NCBI RefSeq assembly: GCF_024753215.1
Contig: NZ_JANUGV010000001.1
Span: 992,001-1,056,000, forward strand
Length of the DNA: 64,000 nucleotides
Reading direction: 5' to 3'
From: Massilia solisilvae
GTDB taxonomy: Bacteria; Pseudomonadota; Gammaproteobacteria; Burkholderiales; Burkholderiaceae_D
Each line of letters starts with the position of its first letter. Positions within the stretch are counted from its first letter, which is position 1. A program made the position numbers and the translations under genes. The notes under the pieces are model-generated. The model searched no databases. It saw only the letters and a program-made list of their open reading frames with translations, and had not been told where the DNA came from. Positions 45,306-53,231 of the stretch are shown in pieces.

Positions 45306-46201
45306 ACGACCAGCGATCTCCTGACTACGTGCCCCAGGCGCCGGCTTCGTACGGGCGCCCGCGCGGCGAGCTGCGCGGGCGGCTCTACGACATCATCTTC
45401 GAGTCGGACACGCCGGCCGGCCGCCGCTTCGACATCGTGCTCGTGTGCGCGATCCTGCTCAGCATCCTGGTGGTGGTGCTCGACAGCGTTCCCGAACTGG
45501 ACAAAGACTATGACGGCGTGCTGTTCGCGGCCGAGTGCGTGTTCACCGCCCTGTTCACCGCAGAATACCTGGCGCGGCTCTGGTGCGTGCGCCGGCCGTG
45601 GCGCTACGCGACAGGCTTCTACGGCATCGTCGACCTGCTGTCGGTGCTGCCCACGTATTTTTCGCTGCTGGTGCCGGGCAGCGCGCTGCTGCTGGACATT
45701 CGCATCCTGCGCCTGCTGCGCGTCTTCCGGATCTTCAAGCTCACGCTGTACGTGCAGGAGTACACCCGCCTGGGCGAGGCCCTGCTGGCAAGCCGCCGCA
45801 AGATCCTGGTGTTCCTGTCCGCCGTGGTGATGGCAGTGCTGGTGCTGGGCACCGTGATGTACGTGGTCGAGGGGCCGAAGAACGGTTACACCAGCATCCC
45901 GGTCTCGATGTACTGGGCCATTGTGACCATGACCACCGTGGGCTACGGCGACATCACGCCGCACACCAGCCTGGGCAAGCTGATCGCCTCGTTCATGATG
46001 CTGCTGGGGTGGGGCATCCTGGCCGTGCCCACGGGAATCGTGACGGCGGAGATGACGCGCCAGGAATGGGGCCGGCGCGCGGGACGGGAGAGCGCGGCGC
46101 CGGCGTGTGCTGCGTGCGGGTCGCGCGGTCACGCGAGCGCGGCCCGCTTCTGCAAGGACTGCGGGGCAGCGCTGCCGTCCCGCAGTCCCGCCGGCACTTA
46201 G
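45302..46201 (+). CDS. Voltage-gated potassium channel with C-terminal zinc ribbon
   Basis: 299 residues with six transmembrane helices. Helix S4 has a basic residue every third place (Arg134, 137, 140, 143, Lys146). The selectivity filter is TVGYGD (212-217) between S5 and S6. No RCK/TrkA domain follows; instead there is a short linker and a Cys269-x2-Cys272-x11-Cys284-x2-Cys287 zinc ribbon. A zinc-binding tail could sense redox or zinc state, but this is inference. The gene ends 4 bases inside the convergent TonB-receptor gene. Confidence 0.9.
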   Translation: MNDQRSPDYVPQAPASYGRPRGELRGRLYDIIFESDTPAGRRFDIVLVCAILLSILVVVLDSVPELDKDYDGVLFAAECVFTALFTAEYLARLWCVRRPWRYATGFYGIVDLLSVLPTYFSLLVPGSALLLDIRILRLLRVFRIFKLTLYVQEYTRLGEALLASRRKILVFLSAVVMAVLVLGTVMYVVEGPKNGYTSIPVSMYWAIVTMTTVGYGDITPHTSLGKLIASFMMLLGWGILAVPTGIVTAEMTRQEWGRRAGRESAAPACAACGSRGHASAARFCKDCGAALPSRSPAGT

Positions 46202-48651
46202 AACTTCATGCTGGCACGCGCATAGTAGTAGCCGCCGTTGATCCCGAACGGCGAGAACGACGGGTAGAGCGTGACCGCGCCGTTATCCAGGTTGGCGCGG
46301 CGCTCGGCCAGCAGCTTCGCGTTGACCTGGTTCGGGTAGGTGTTGAACAGGTTGTTCGCACCCACCGCGAAGGTCCAGGCCTTGGTCGGGCTGTAGGCAA
46401 GCTCCAGGTCGGTGATCCAGGTCGGTTTGACCTCGTTCTTGTACCACACGGCGCCGTCGGACGAGTCGAGCGATTCGGACCTTCCGTAGAAGGCCTCGCG
46501 CAGGTTCATCGTCCACTTCCCAAGCTTCCACAACGCACCCAGGTTCAGGCGCGTGCGCGGCGAGGCGGTTTCGATGTCGGCGATCGCCGACGGATCGAGC
46601 AGCGTCTGCGGCTGCAGCTGGGCCGGGGCCTGGTTGATCTTGGTGACCTCGACCTTGTTGTAGTTGGCCGCTGCCGACCAGTCCACCTTCCCCCACTCGC
46701 CATAACTGCTGTTCAGTGTGGCGACGAACTCCAGGCCGCGGCTACGGGTGTTGACCGCGTTCGAGAAGATGTTGATGCCGGTCTGTACCACGGTCGGGTC
46801 GAGCACGTTGCCGTTGGCGATGATGGCCTTGATGACCGCCGGCGAGTTGATCGCGCCGCCCGAGCCGTACAGCGCGCCGCTGCCGACGATGCGGTCGCGG
46901 ATGCTGATCTGGTAGGCGTCCAGCGTGATCGCCAGGTTCGCGCTCGGGTGCAGCACGATGCCCGCACTGATGTTGGTCGAGGCTTCGGGCTTCAGGCCAT
47001 TCACGCCGACCAGCTTGGCACCGGCGGAGTTCGGCGGCAGCTGGACGAAGGCGCTGCGCGGCGACACGTTGGTGGCCGAGTAGTATTCCTCGGCCAGCGT
47101 CGGCGCACGGAAGCCGTTGCTGTAGGTGGCACGCACGCCAACCGCCGGCGAGAAGTCGTAGCGCGTGGTCAGCTTGCCCACCTTGGCGTTGCCGAAGTCG
47201 CTGAAGTGCTCGTAGCGCGCGGCCAGGTCCACCGTCAGGTCGGTGACAGGCTTGCCCGAGACGTTCACGTAGCCGGCCTTGCCGGTGCGGCTGTGCGAGC
47301 CGGCGTCGGTCAGCGAAAAGCCCGGGAACGACTGCGAGCCTTCCTTGTAGCGCGAAGCGGCGTCGCCGGCCACGATCTCGTAGGTGTCGCGGCGCTGCTC
47401 CAGGCCCGCGGCCACGTTCAGCGGCGACGCCATGCCGACGTCGAATTCACGCGACAGGTCCAGGTTGTTGGTCAGCTGGCCTGCGTGAAATTCGCCGGCC
47501 CTGAACTCCGTGGGCGTGAAGCCGGTATCGTTGAACAGCGAAACGTTGGCCGAGCTGGCCACGCCGATCTTGCTCACGTCCTTGCCGTAGGTGCTGGACA
47601 GGTCGAAGTGCCAGCCCAGCGCCTTGAACTTGGCGCCGAGCGTGAGCGCGTAATCCTGCTCGTTGAAGGTCTCCAGCGGCGAGAAGCCGTTCGGGTAGAC
47701 CTTCGGGATGCGGCTGGGCATGCGGTAATTCTCGAACGCGCGCGCCTTCTTTTCGCCGTAGGTGGCAAAGCTGTACACGCTGGCGTCGTTGCTGATGTCG
47801 GCGCCGAAGTTCGCGGCGAACACGTGCTGGCGGTACTGGGCGTCGCCCGAGATCCGGTTCAGGTACGGGTACAGGCTGTTGTTCTTCAGTGTCGGCTGTG
47901 CGGCCAGCGTGCCCGGGTCGGTCACGCGCGGGTCGATCCCGCCGCGGTTGGAAAAGCCGTGGAACTTCGATTCGGCGGTCAGGCTCAGGAAGGCGCCCTC
48001 GAACGGCGTGAGCCCCATGTTGGCCGAGGCGTCGCCGGTGTGGCCGCCTTCGTCCATGTAGCCGCCGCCGTTCATGCTGGCGGTGCCGCCCTGGTAGTTC
48101 GATTTGAGGATGATGTTGATCACGCCGGCGATGGCGTCGGTGCCGTACTGCGCAGCGGCGCCGTCCTGCAGCACCTCGACGTGGTCGATCGCGGCGATCG
48201 GGATGTAGTTCAGGTCGGCCGCGGCGCCGCCCTGGTACGGGCCACCGAGCACCGACAGGTTCGAGGTGCCGTGGCGGCGCTTGCCGTTCACGAGCACCAG
48301 CGTGTTGTTGGGCGACAGGCCGCGCAGGCGCGCGGACAGCGTCATCGCGGCCATGTCGCTGCCGAACGCCTGAGCGTTCAGCGAGGGCAGGTTTTGCGAC
48401 AGCGCCTGCATCAGGTCAGGCTGGCCGGCGCGCGACAGCGAAGTGGCGTCGAGCACCTGCACCGGCGAGGCGCTGTCCTCGACTTTGAGGCCGGTGGCAC
48501 GGGTGCCGGTCACGATCACGACGCCCGCATTGGCCACCTGCGCGGCAGGATCTGGGGTCTCGGGCGGCTTGTCTTCGGCGGCGTGGGCCAGGCCCAGACC
48601 CGAGTGCAGGACGATGGCGGCGACGCCGCCCTTGAGGATTGCCTTTTGCAT
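46198..48651 (-). CDS. TonB-dependent outer-membrane receptor
   Basis: 817 residues. A signal peptide (cleavage near A-H-A-A-E) is followed by a plug domain with the VVIVTGTRATG TonB-box-like start and the ALSQNLPSLN and LNYIPIAAIDHVEVLQDGAAAQYGTDAIAGVINI plug signatures (seen as IDHVEVLQDG), and a 22-strand barrel ending in aromatic YYYARASMKF. It imports a large or scarce substrate using TonB energy. It is the last gene of the oxidase/cytochrome/Rid operon, 65 bases after the Rid gene, with AAGGGAAA before its start. Confidence 0.93.
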   Translation of the reverse strand: MQKAILKGGVAAIVLHSGLGLAHAAEDKPPETPDPAAQVANAGVVIVTGTRATGLKVEDSASPVQVLDATSLSRAGQPDLMQALSQNLPSLNAQAFGSDMAAMTLSARLRGLSPNNTLVLVNGKRRHGTSNLSVLGGPYQGGAAADLNYIPIAAIDHVEVLQDGAAAQYGTDAIAGVINIILKSNYQGGTASMNGGGYMDEGGHTGDASANMGLTPFEGAFLSLTAESKFHGFSNRGGIDPRVTDPGTLAAQPTLKNNSLYPYLNRISGDAQYRQHVFAANFGADISNDASVYSFATYGEKKARAFENYRMPSRIPKVYPNGFSPLETFNEQDYALTLGAKFKALGWHFDLSSTYGKDVSKIGVASSANVSLFNDTGFTPTEFRAGEFHAGQLTNNLDLSREFDVGMASPLNVAAGLEQRRDTYEIVAGDAASRYKEGSQSFPGFSLTDAGSHSRTGKAGYVNVSGKPVTDLTVDLAARYEHFSDFGNAKVGKLTTRYDFSPAVGVRATYSNGFRAPTLAEEYYSATNVSPRSAFVQLPPNSAGAKLVGVNGLKPEASTNISAGIVLHPSANLAITLDAYQISIRDRIVGSGALYGSGGAINSPAVIKAIIANGNVLDPTVVQTGINIFSNAVNTRSRGLEFVATLNSSYGEWGKVDWSAAANYNKVEVTKINQAPAQLQPQTLLDPSAIADIETASPRTRLNLGALWKLGKWTMNLREAFYGRSESLDSSDGAVWYKNEVKPTWITDLELAYSPTKAWTFAVGANNLFNTYPNQVNAKLLAERRANLDNGAVTLYPSFSPFGINGGYYYARASMKF

Positions 48652-48716
48652 GGATTTCCCTTTTTTGGTCGAACAGTTTTGTGTACAACTTCTGGAAAAC
48701 AGGGAGCGGCGGTCGG

Positions 48717-49211
48717 TTACTTTTTGGCGGCCACCACCTCGATCTCGACGAGCCAGCCCGGATTGGAGAGCGCAGCCACCTGGATCACCGCGCGCGCCGG
48801 CAGGTTGGGCTGGGCGCCGCCGAAGAACTGCGTGTAGCCCTGCATGAAGCCGGCCACGTCGGCCTTGCCGTTCTTGGCCGGGTCGCCGACCAGGAAGACC
48901 TGCATCTTGACCACGTCGCCCATCGACAGGCCCATGCCCTTGAGGATCTCGGCGATCTTCTTGAGCACGCCCTCGGTCTGGGTCTTGGTGTCGCCGAACG
49001 CGGCGAGCGAGTTGGGGTCGGCCGACTTGTCCACCAGCGGCGGCACCTGGCCGCTGACGAAGCTGATGGCGGTACCGGCCGGCAGCGTGACGGCCTGCGC
49101 GATCGGGAAATCGGAGCCCGGGATCTTGTGGCGGACGATCGCCGGCCCGGCCGCGCTGGCGGCCAGCGGCATCAGGCAGAAGAGGGCGGCGAGCAGTTTT
49201 TGCTTGTTCAT
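48717..49211 (-). CDS. Exported RidA-family imine/enamine deaminase
   Basis: 164 residues. Residues 1-21 form a signal peptide (LLAALFCLMPLAASAAG), so the protein acts in the periplasm, unlike the cytosolic RidA of E. coli. The Rid domain has ISFVSGQVPP, MGDVVKMQVFLV, and the C-terminal LPARAVIQVAALSNPGWLVEIE with the key Arg140 matching Arg105 of RidA. Rid enzymes hydrolyse reactive imines and enamines to ketones and ammonia. It lies between the cytochrome c and receptor genes. Confidence 0.9.
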   Translation of the reverse strand: MNKQKLLAALFCLMPLAASAAGPAIVRHKIPGSDFPIAQAVTLPAGTAISFVSGQVPPLVDKSADPNSLAAFGDTKTQTEGVLKKIAEILKGMGLSMGDVVKMQVFLVGDPAKNGKADVAGFMQGYTQFFGGAQPNLPARAVIQVAALSNPGWLVEIEVVAAKK

Positions 49212-49243
49212 GCGGTGTTTCTCCTGGGGTTTTGAAAGAGGGT

Positions 49244-49654
49244 TCAGTGCTTGTTGCCGAAGCGGCTGTGGCTGGCGGGCGGCACCTGCAGTTCGGTGCG
49301 CAGCGCGCTCACTTCGTCCTGCGACAGCGGCGCGGCGCTGTTGCCCCAGCTGCTGCGCACGTAGCTGAGCACTTGCGCGATCTCGGCGTCGTCCAGGCTG
49401 CCGCTGAAGTTGGGCATGCCGCCGCGGCCCTTGAGCAGCACGCTGGCCGGGTCGCGCGATGGTCCTTGCACGAAGGTGTTGCCGGCCAGCGCAGGGAAGG
49501 CGCCGGGGATGCCTTTGCCGGTCGGCTGGTGGCAGGCGGCGCAGTTCTTGACGAACAGCGCCTGGCCGGCGGGCGTGTCGGCCCGCACGTTCGTGTGCCA
49601 GGCCACGGCGGCGGCCATCAGCGCCGACCCGATCGCGAGTTCGTGGAATTTCAT
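49244..49654 (-). CDS. Periplasmic class I cytochrome c
   Basis: 136 residues with a signal peptide (A-V-A-W-H-T-N-V-R-A-D) and one haem site, Cys38-Ala-Ala-Cys41-His42, followed by a probable Met ligand in GGMPNFSG. The fold is that of small monohaem cytochromes c. The gene begins 4 bases inside the end of the flavin oxidase gene (ATGA), a sign that it is its electron acceptor. Confidence 0.93.
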   Translation of the reverse strand: MKFHELAIGSALMAAAVAWHTNVRADTPAGQALFVKNCAACHQPTGKGIPGAFPALAGNTFVQGPSRDPASVLLKGRGGMPNFSGSLDDAEIAQVLSYVRSSWGNSAAPLSQDEVSALRTELQVPPASHSRFGNKH

Positions 49655-51231
49655 GCCATGGCCCTCCGGTGGATTTTTTCGATCTGCTGCCAGGCCGATT
49701 CGATGGCGCCGGCTTGCCAGCCGGTCAGGTAGCTCAGGTGTTCGCCGGCCAGCATCACGCGGCCTTCGCCTTCCTGCAGCGTGGGGTAGGCGTCCTTGCG
49801 CCCGTCGTCGGTCCATTCGGCCCAGCCGCCCAGGTTGTACTGGACGCGGTGCCAGGCCACGGAGAAGGCGTTCTCGAAAGAAGAGCGGTAGGCGCCCGGG
49901 AAGATCTTTTCGCCGGCGTCCAGCGCAAACTGCGCGCGCTCGGCAGGCGACAGCGCGCTCACCTCGATCGCGTCGAGCGCGTAGTGGTAGTAGCCCAGCA
50001 CCACGCCTTTCCTGGACTGCCAGCCGGTCGACGGCAGGGAAATCGTGTTGATGGCCTTCAGGTCGGTCAGCACGTGGCCGCCGTAGATGCGCTCGTCCTC
50101 TTCCCAGAAGCGGCGGTTCATCTGCAGGCCGATCTTGCCGACCGGGGCATAGGCCACGCCGCGGATCGCGGTCTTGAATTTGTCGGTGAAGTCGGTGTCG
50201 ATCATGCGCAGCACCGACAGCGGGATCGTGCACAGGCAGTAGTCCGCGCCGATGGTGCTGACCTTGCCGCCGGCGTCCTTGTAGGTGACCAGCACCTGCT
50301 CGGCGTTCTGGCGGATCGACTGCACTTCGGCCCCGTAGCGGATGTGGCGGCGCACGCGCTTCTCGAACGCTTTTGCGATCTGGTCCATGCCGCCGACCGG
50401 CTGGAACATCGTCCCGTGCATCGGGAAGTCCTGCACCGCGCTGTACACCTTGCCCACCTTGGCGGCGAGCAGGTCGCGAAAGCCGAGCGGGTCCGACGGC
50501 GTGCCCGCCACCAGGCCGGCGCCGGGGTTGACCGCATAGCCGCGGCCGCTGCGGCCCTTGTACTGCAGTTCGGGGCCTTCGAGCGCGCCCTCGTGCTTGA
50601 GATAGTCGAGCAGTAGCATCTGGTCGTCCTGCGTGACCTGCTGGTCGAGCAGGCCGCCCTTGACCGACTTGGCGAGCAGCTCGGACACGTGGCCGCGCAT
50701 GTCGGCCTTGAGCTGTTCGCCGCGCAGGCGCTGCTTCGACAGCGGACCGGCGTCTTCCATGTACACGAAGGCGTGGTCGTTCTCGTTGACCATGACTTCG
50801 AGCGGCACGTCGAACTGGCGCGTGTAGTACAGCGTCGACTGGTGGTCGAGCGGGATGCGCCAAGGGCCGTGGTTGATGTACTGGCCCTGGTCGAACTTGC
50901 AGTGCTGGGTTTCGCCGCCCAGTTCCTGCAGCGCGAAACCCTTGCGTGCACTCTGGCAGCGGCCGCCGGCGAAGTGGCGCGCCTCGAGCACCTGGCAGTC
51001 GTAGCCGAGCTTGGCGAGCTCGTACGCGGCCGTCATGCCGGCCAGGCCGGCACCGAGGATCACGATCTTCTTGCCTTTGCCGCTGCCGCTCAGTTGCGGG
51101 GGCGCGACGGCCTGCGAGGCGATCCCCATTCCCCATGCGTTCATCGTGTTGAGCAGCAGCGCCGAACCGCCGACCATGGCGGCACGATATAAAAATTCAC
51201 GTCTTGTTACTGACCGGGCCTTGCTGTCCAT
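49651..51231 (-). CDS. Tat-exported flavin amine/amino-acid oxidase
   Basis: 526 residues. The N-terminus has a twin-arginine signal (Arg10-Arg11 in VTRREFLYRAA), so the folded flavoprotein would be exported. The FAD Rossmann motif is ILGAGLAGMTAAYEL at 58-72 followed by LEARHFAGGRCQS. The family includes monoamine oxidases and L-amino-acid oxidases. The ATG at 51231 has GAGGTG upstream; a longer frame reaches 51303 but would run through the sigma-54 promoter. It overlaps a cytochrome c gene, suggesting dehydrogenase activity rather than use of oxygen (inference). Confidence 0.92.
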   Translation of the reverse strand: MDSKARSVTRREFLYRAAMVGGSALLLNTMNAWGMGIASQAVAPPQLSGSGKGKKIVILGAGLAGMTAAYELAKLGYDCQVLEARHFAGGRCQSARKGFALQELGGETQHCKFDQGQYINHGPWRIPLDHQSTLYYTRQFDVPLEVMVNENDHAFVYMEDAGPLSKQRLRGEQLKADMRGHVSELLAKSVKGGLLDQQVTQDDQMLLLDYLKHEGALEGPELQYKGRSGRGYAVNPGAGLVAGTPSDPLGFRDLLAAKVGKVYSAVQDFPMHGTMFQPVGGMDQIAKAFEKRVRRHIRYGAEVQSIRQNAEQVLVTYKDAGGKVSTIGADYCLCTIPLSVLRMIDTDFTDKFKTAIRGVAYAPVGKIGLQMNRRFWEEDERIYGGHVLTDLKAINTISLPSTGWQSRKGVVLGYYHYALDAIEVSALSPAERAQFALDAGEKIFPGAYRSSFENAFSVAWHRVQYNLGGWAEWTDDGRKDAYPTLQEGEGRVMLAGEHLSYLTGWQAGAIESAWQQIEKIHRRAMA

Positions 51232-51285
51232 CCGCACCTCGATAAGTGATTGCTGAAAACGAAACTGGTGAAACACAAGAGCAAA

Positions 51286-51303
51286 TAGCAATAGCTGTGC
51301 CAA
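51286..51303 (-). promoter_or_regulatory. Sigma-54 promoter of the oxidase operon
   Basis: On the minus strand the sequence is TTGGCACAGCTATTGCTA, with the -24 GG (51301-51300) and -12 GC (51289-51288) ten bases apart. It matches the TGGCAC-N5-TTGC consensus in every key position. Predicted start of transcription is about 12 bases further on, leaving a leader of ~45 bases before the oxidase ATG. Confidence 0.72.
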
Positions 51304-51616
51304 TCACGGTGAGGTCGGGAGAATTTTTTTCTTTGAAAAATAATGTTGTGCCCGCAGCGCGCCGTGTGGCGGACGGGCCGGGACGCGCGGGCGGAAAATA
51401 AAGTTGGCGCGTGGCGACTGCGGCTTGCGTGCACTGGATGGCGCTCGCGCCCACGCGCCCGGTCAGGCGTTGCGTCACATGCGTTGGCGCGCAAGGTTCG
51501 CGATGCGACGGCTGACTGCCTGACGTATGCACAGACTGTATTTTTCAAGCGCCAGACTTTATTTGCGGGAGCGTCCGTTCACGCGCGGCCAGGCGTGTGC
51601 GGCGACGGCACGCAAG

Positions 51617-51647
51617 CCCGGTGCGCGCCGCACCAGCGCGCACCGGG
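51617..51647. terminator. Strong hairpin after transposase remnant
   Basis: CCCGGTGCGCGC (51617-51628) pairs perfectly with GCGCGCACCGGG (51636-51647) around a 7-base loop. No T-run follows on either strand, so it may be a Rho-dependent terminator or an RNA element. Confidence 0.4.
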
Positions 51648-51678
51648 TTGTTGCACTACGGTTGGGAGAAGGTGTGCG

Positions 51679-52404
51679 TCAGCGCAGCGCGCAGGCGGCG
51701 TCGCGCTCGATCCAGTACTTGAACTGGCCGAAGGTGGGAATGGAGGAGTCGTCGCGCTCGCGGAAGAAGTCTTCGAGCATTTGGCGGTAGGCGCCGCGCC
51801 GCGAGAACTCGGCATGCGTGGCAGCGTAGCGCGCCACGGCGGTGCGGAAGGTGGCGCGGATCTGGGCGTCCGCATTCAGGCCCGGTTGCGAGGCATCCTT
51901 GCGCGGGCGCCCGCGCTTGACGTGCGCGTTGGGCACGCGGATCTTTCCCGGCGCGCCGGAGTTGGCATAGTCCGGAAGCAGCGCGGCCAATGTCTGCCCG
52001 CGCTCCCAATAGCGCCGCAGGTAGCGCAGAATGGTGGCACGCGACACGCCCGTTTCGGCCACGCGGTGCGCGATCATTTCGGCCCGGCGGCGCGGGAGGA
52101 AGATCGCGGGCGCGCTTGCCACCAGCGGGGCGATCACCTCCCATGCCCTGGCCTGCAGTTCGCGATGCTTCTCGGGCACCGCCGCCGCGGGGCAGGCTGG
52201 TGCGCCCGGATCGACCAGCAGCAGCGACAGGCGCCGGGATCGCACGTCCGCTTCCAGCATCGCCACCCGCGCCGGTTGCGGCAGCGCGCACGGCGTCTCC
52301 AACTGATAGGTGAATGCGACCTCCTGTTTTGCATCGATCCACAGGACACGCATCGTTTTCCCGTCCGGCCCGCAGGCGCGGAGCACATCGTTCGCAAGCA
52401 ACAT
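51679..52404 (-). pseudogene. Truncated TnsB/Mu-type transposase remnant
   Basis: 241 residues that match only the N-terminal part of TnsB-like DDE transposases. MLLANDVLRACG at the start, a helix-turn-helix near RAEMIAHRVAETGVSRATILRYLRRYWERG (seen as VSRATILRYLRR), ALLPDYANSG and KRGRPRK follow the family, and PTFGQFKYWIERD near the end is where the catalytic domain would begin. The gene stops there, so no DDE site is present (full-length TnsB is ~650-700 residues). No terminal repeats or tnsA/C genes are visible. It could instead be a retained DNA-binding protein. Confidence 0.6.
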
Positions 52405-52640
52405 TCGAAACACTGGCAACAGTTAAGGCACAGTGCTTTATGCAAATATCGCGCCAGCAAGCGGGCTGCACCTTTATGGCAGATCAAGAGCCACCTGGCC
52501 GTATCCCCTAGCCTTGCTCCTTGTGCTGGCATGAACCATTCGCGCACCGGGATAGGGCAAACCCAGCATCCCGTTCGTGCGCGGGCAGCCTCGCGCCGCC
52601 GTGCCGGTTCCTTCCACTACCATTTACCTGGAGGCGACCC

Positions 52641-53219
52641 ATGTATCCATTCCCGCAAGCCGTCAGTCCCGCCATCAAGAGCCACCTCGACGCCCAGGCC
52701 ACGTACCTGAACGACGTGGCCAGGTCCATGTTCCATTCGTTCCAGCAGGTGTGCGACCTGAACATCCAGCTGATGCAGGCCATGCTCGAGGAGTCCGCGC
52801 AGGCCGGCAGGCAACTGCTGGCGGCGGACGGCCAGACAGAGGTGCTGGGCGCCGCGGCATCGCGCGCGCAGCCGGCCACCGACAAGCTGCGCGCCTGGCA
52901 GCAGCACTTGTCGCGCCTGGCGGCCGACACCCAGGTGGAGCTGGCGCGGGTCACCGAGCAACATGCGCAGAACACCGCGCGCACCGCGCGCGCACTGGCC
53001 GACGAGGTGGCGCGCACCACCAGCGAACAGGCCGAGCGCGGCGTGCGCACCCAGCAGGAAACGATGCGCCGGGTGGCCGAGCCGTTTGCGCACGCGGCAG
53101 AGGCAAGCGCGGCCCAGGCCGCGCACATCCGGACCGGCGGGCCGCAGCCGATGCAAAGCGCGGCGCCGCAGGGCGCAAGCCAGGGCGGGGCGCAACCGGC
53201 CAACGCGCAACACGGCTGA
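52641..53219 (+). CDS. Phasin-family protein
   Basis: 192 residues, largely helical. An AQATYLNDVARSMFHSFQQVCDLNIQLMQAMLEES region (seen as SMFHSFQQVCDLNIQLMQ) and a long amphipathic Ala/Glu/Gln helix fit phasin-type proteins that coat polyhydroxyalkanoate granules. The C-terminus (QPMQSAAPQG) is low complexity. A GGAGG precedes the ATG at 52641. No pha genes are nearby, so a link to granules is by family only. Confidence 0.78.
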   Translation: MYPFPQAVSPAIKSHLDAQATYLNDVARSMFHSFQQVCDLNIQLMQAMLEESAQAGRQLLAADGQTEVLGAAASRAQPATDKLRAWQQHLSRLAADTQVELARVTEQHAQNTARTARALADEVARTTSEQAERGVRTQQETMRRVAEPFAHAAEASAAQAAHIRTGGPQPMQSAAPQGASQGGAQPANAQHG

Positions 53220-53231
53220 GCGCCGCACGCC

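Larger units (their letters stand above)
51232..51678. other. Regulatory region upstream of oxidase operon
   Basis: 447 bases with no supported gene. It contains the sigma-54 promoter for the minus-strand operon at 51286-51303, an AT-rich block at 51310-51360 and a perfect 12-pair hairpin at 51617-51647. The right end abuts the transposase remnant. Confidence 0.6.

Noticed and set aside
45535-48837. An 1100-codon plus-strand open frame
   Set aside because: It runs antisense to the TonB receptor and through the channel gene in another frame; both real genes have clear motifs.
51343-52710. A 455-codon plus-strand frame over the transposase remnant
   Set aside because: It crosses non-coding DNA and is antisense to the TnsB-like sequence; composition is Arg/Ala-rich without motifs.
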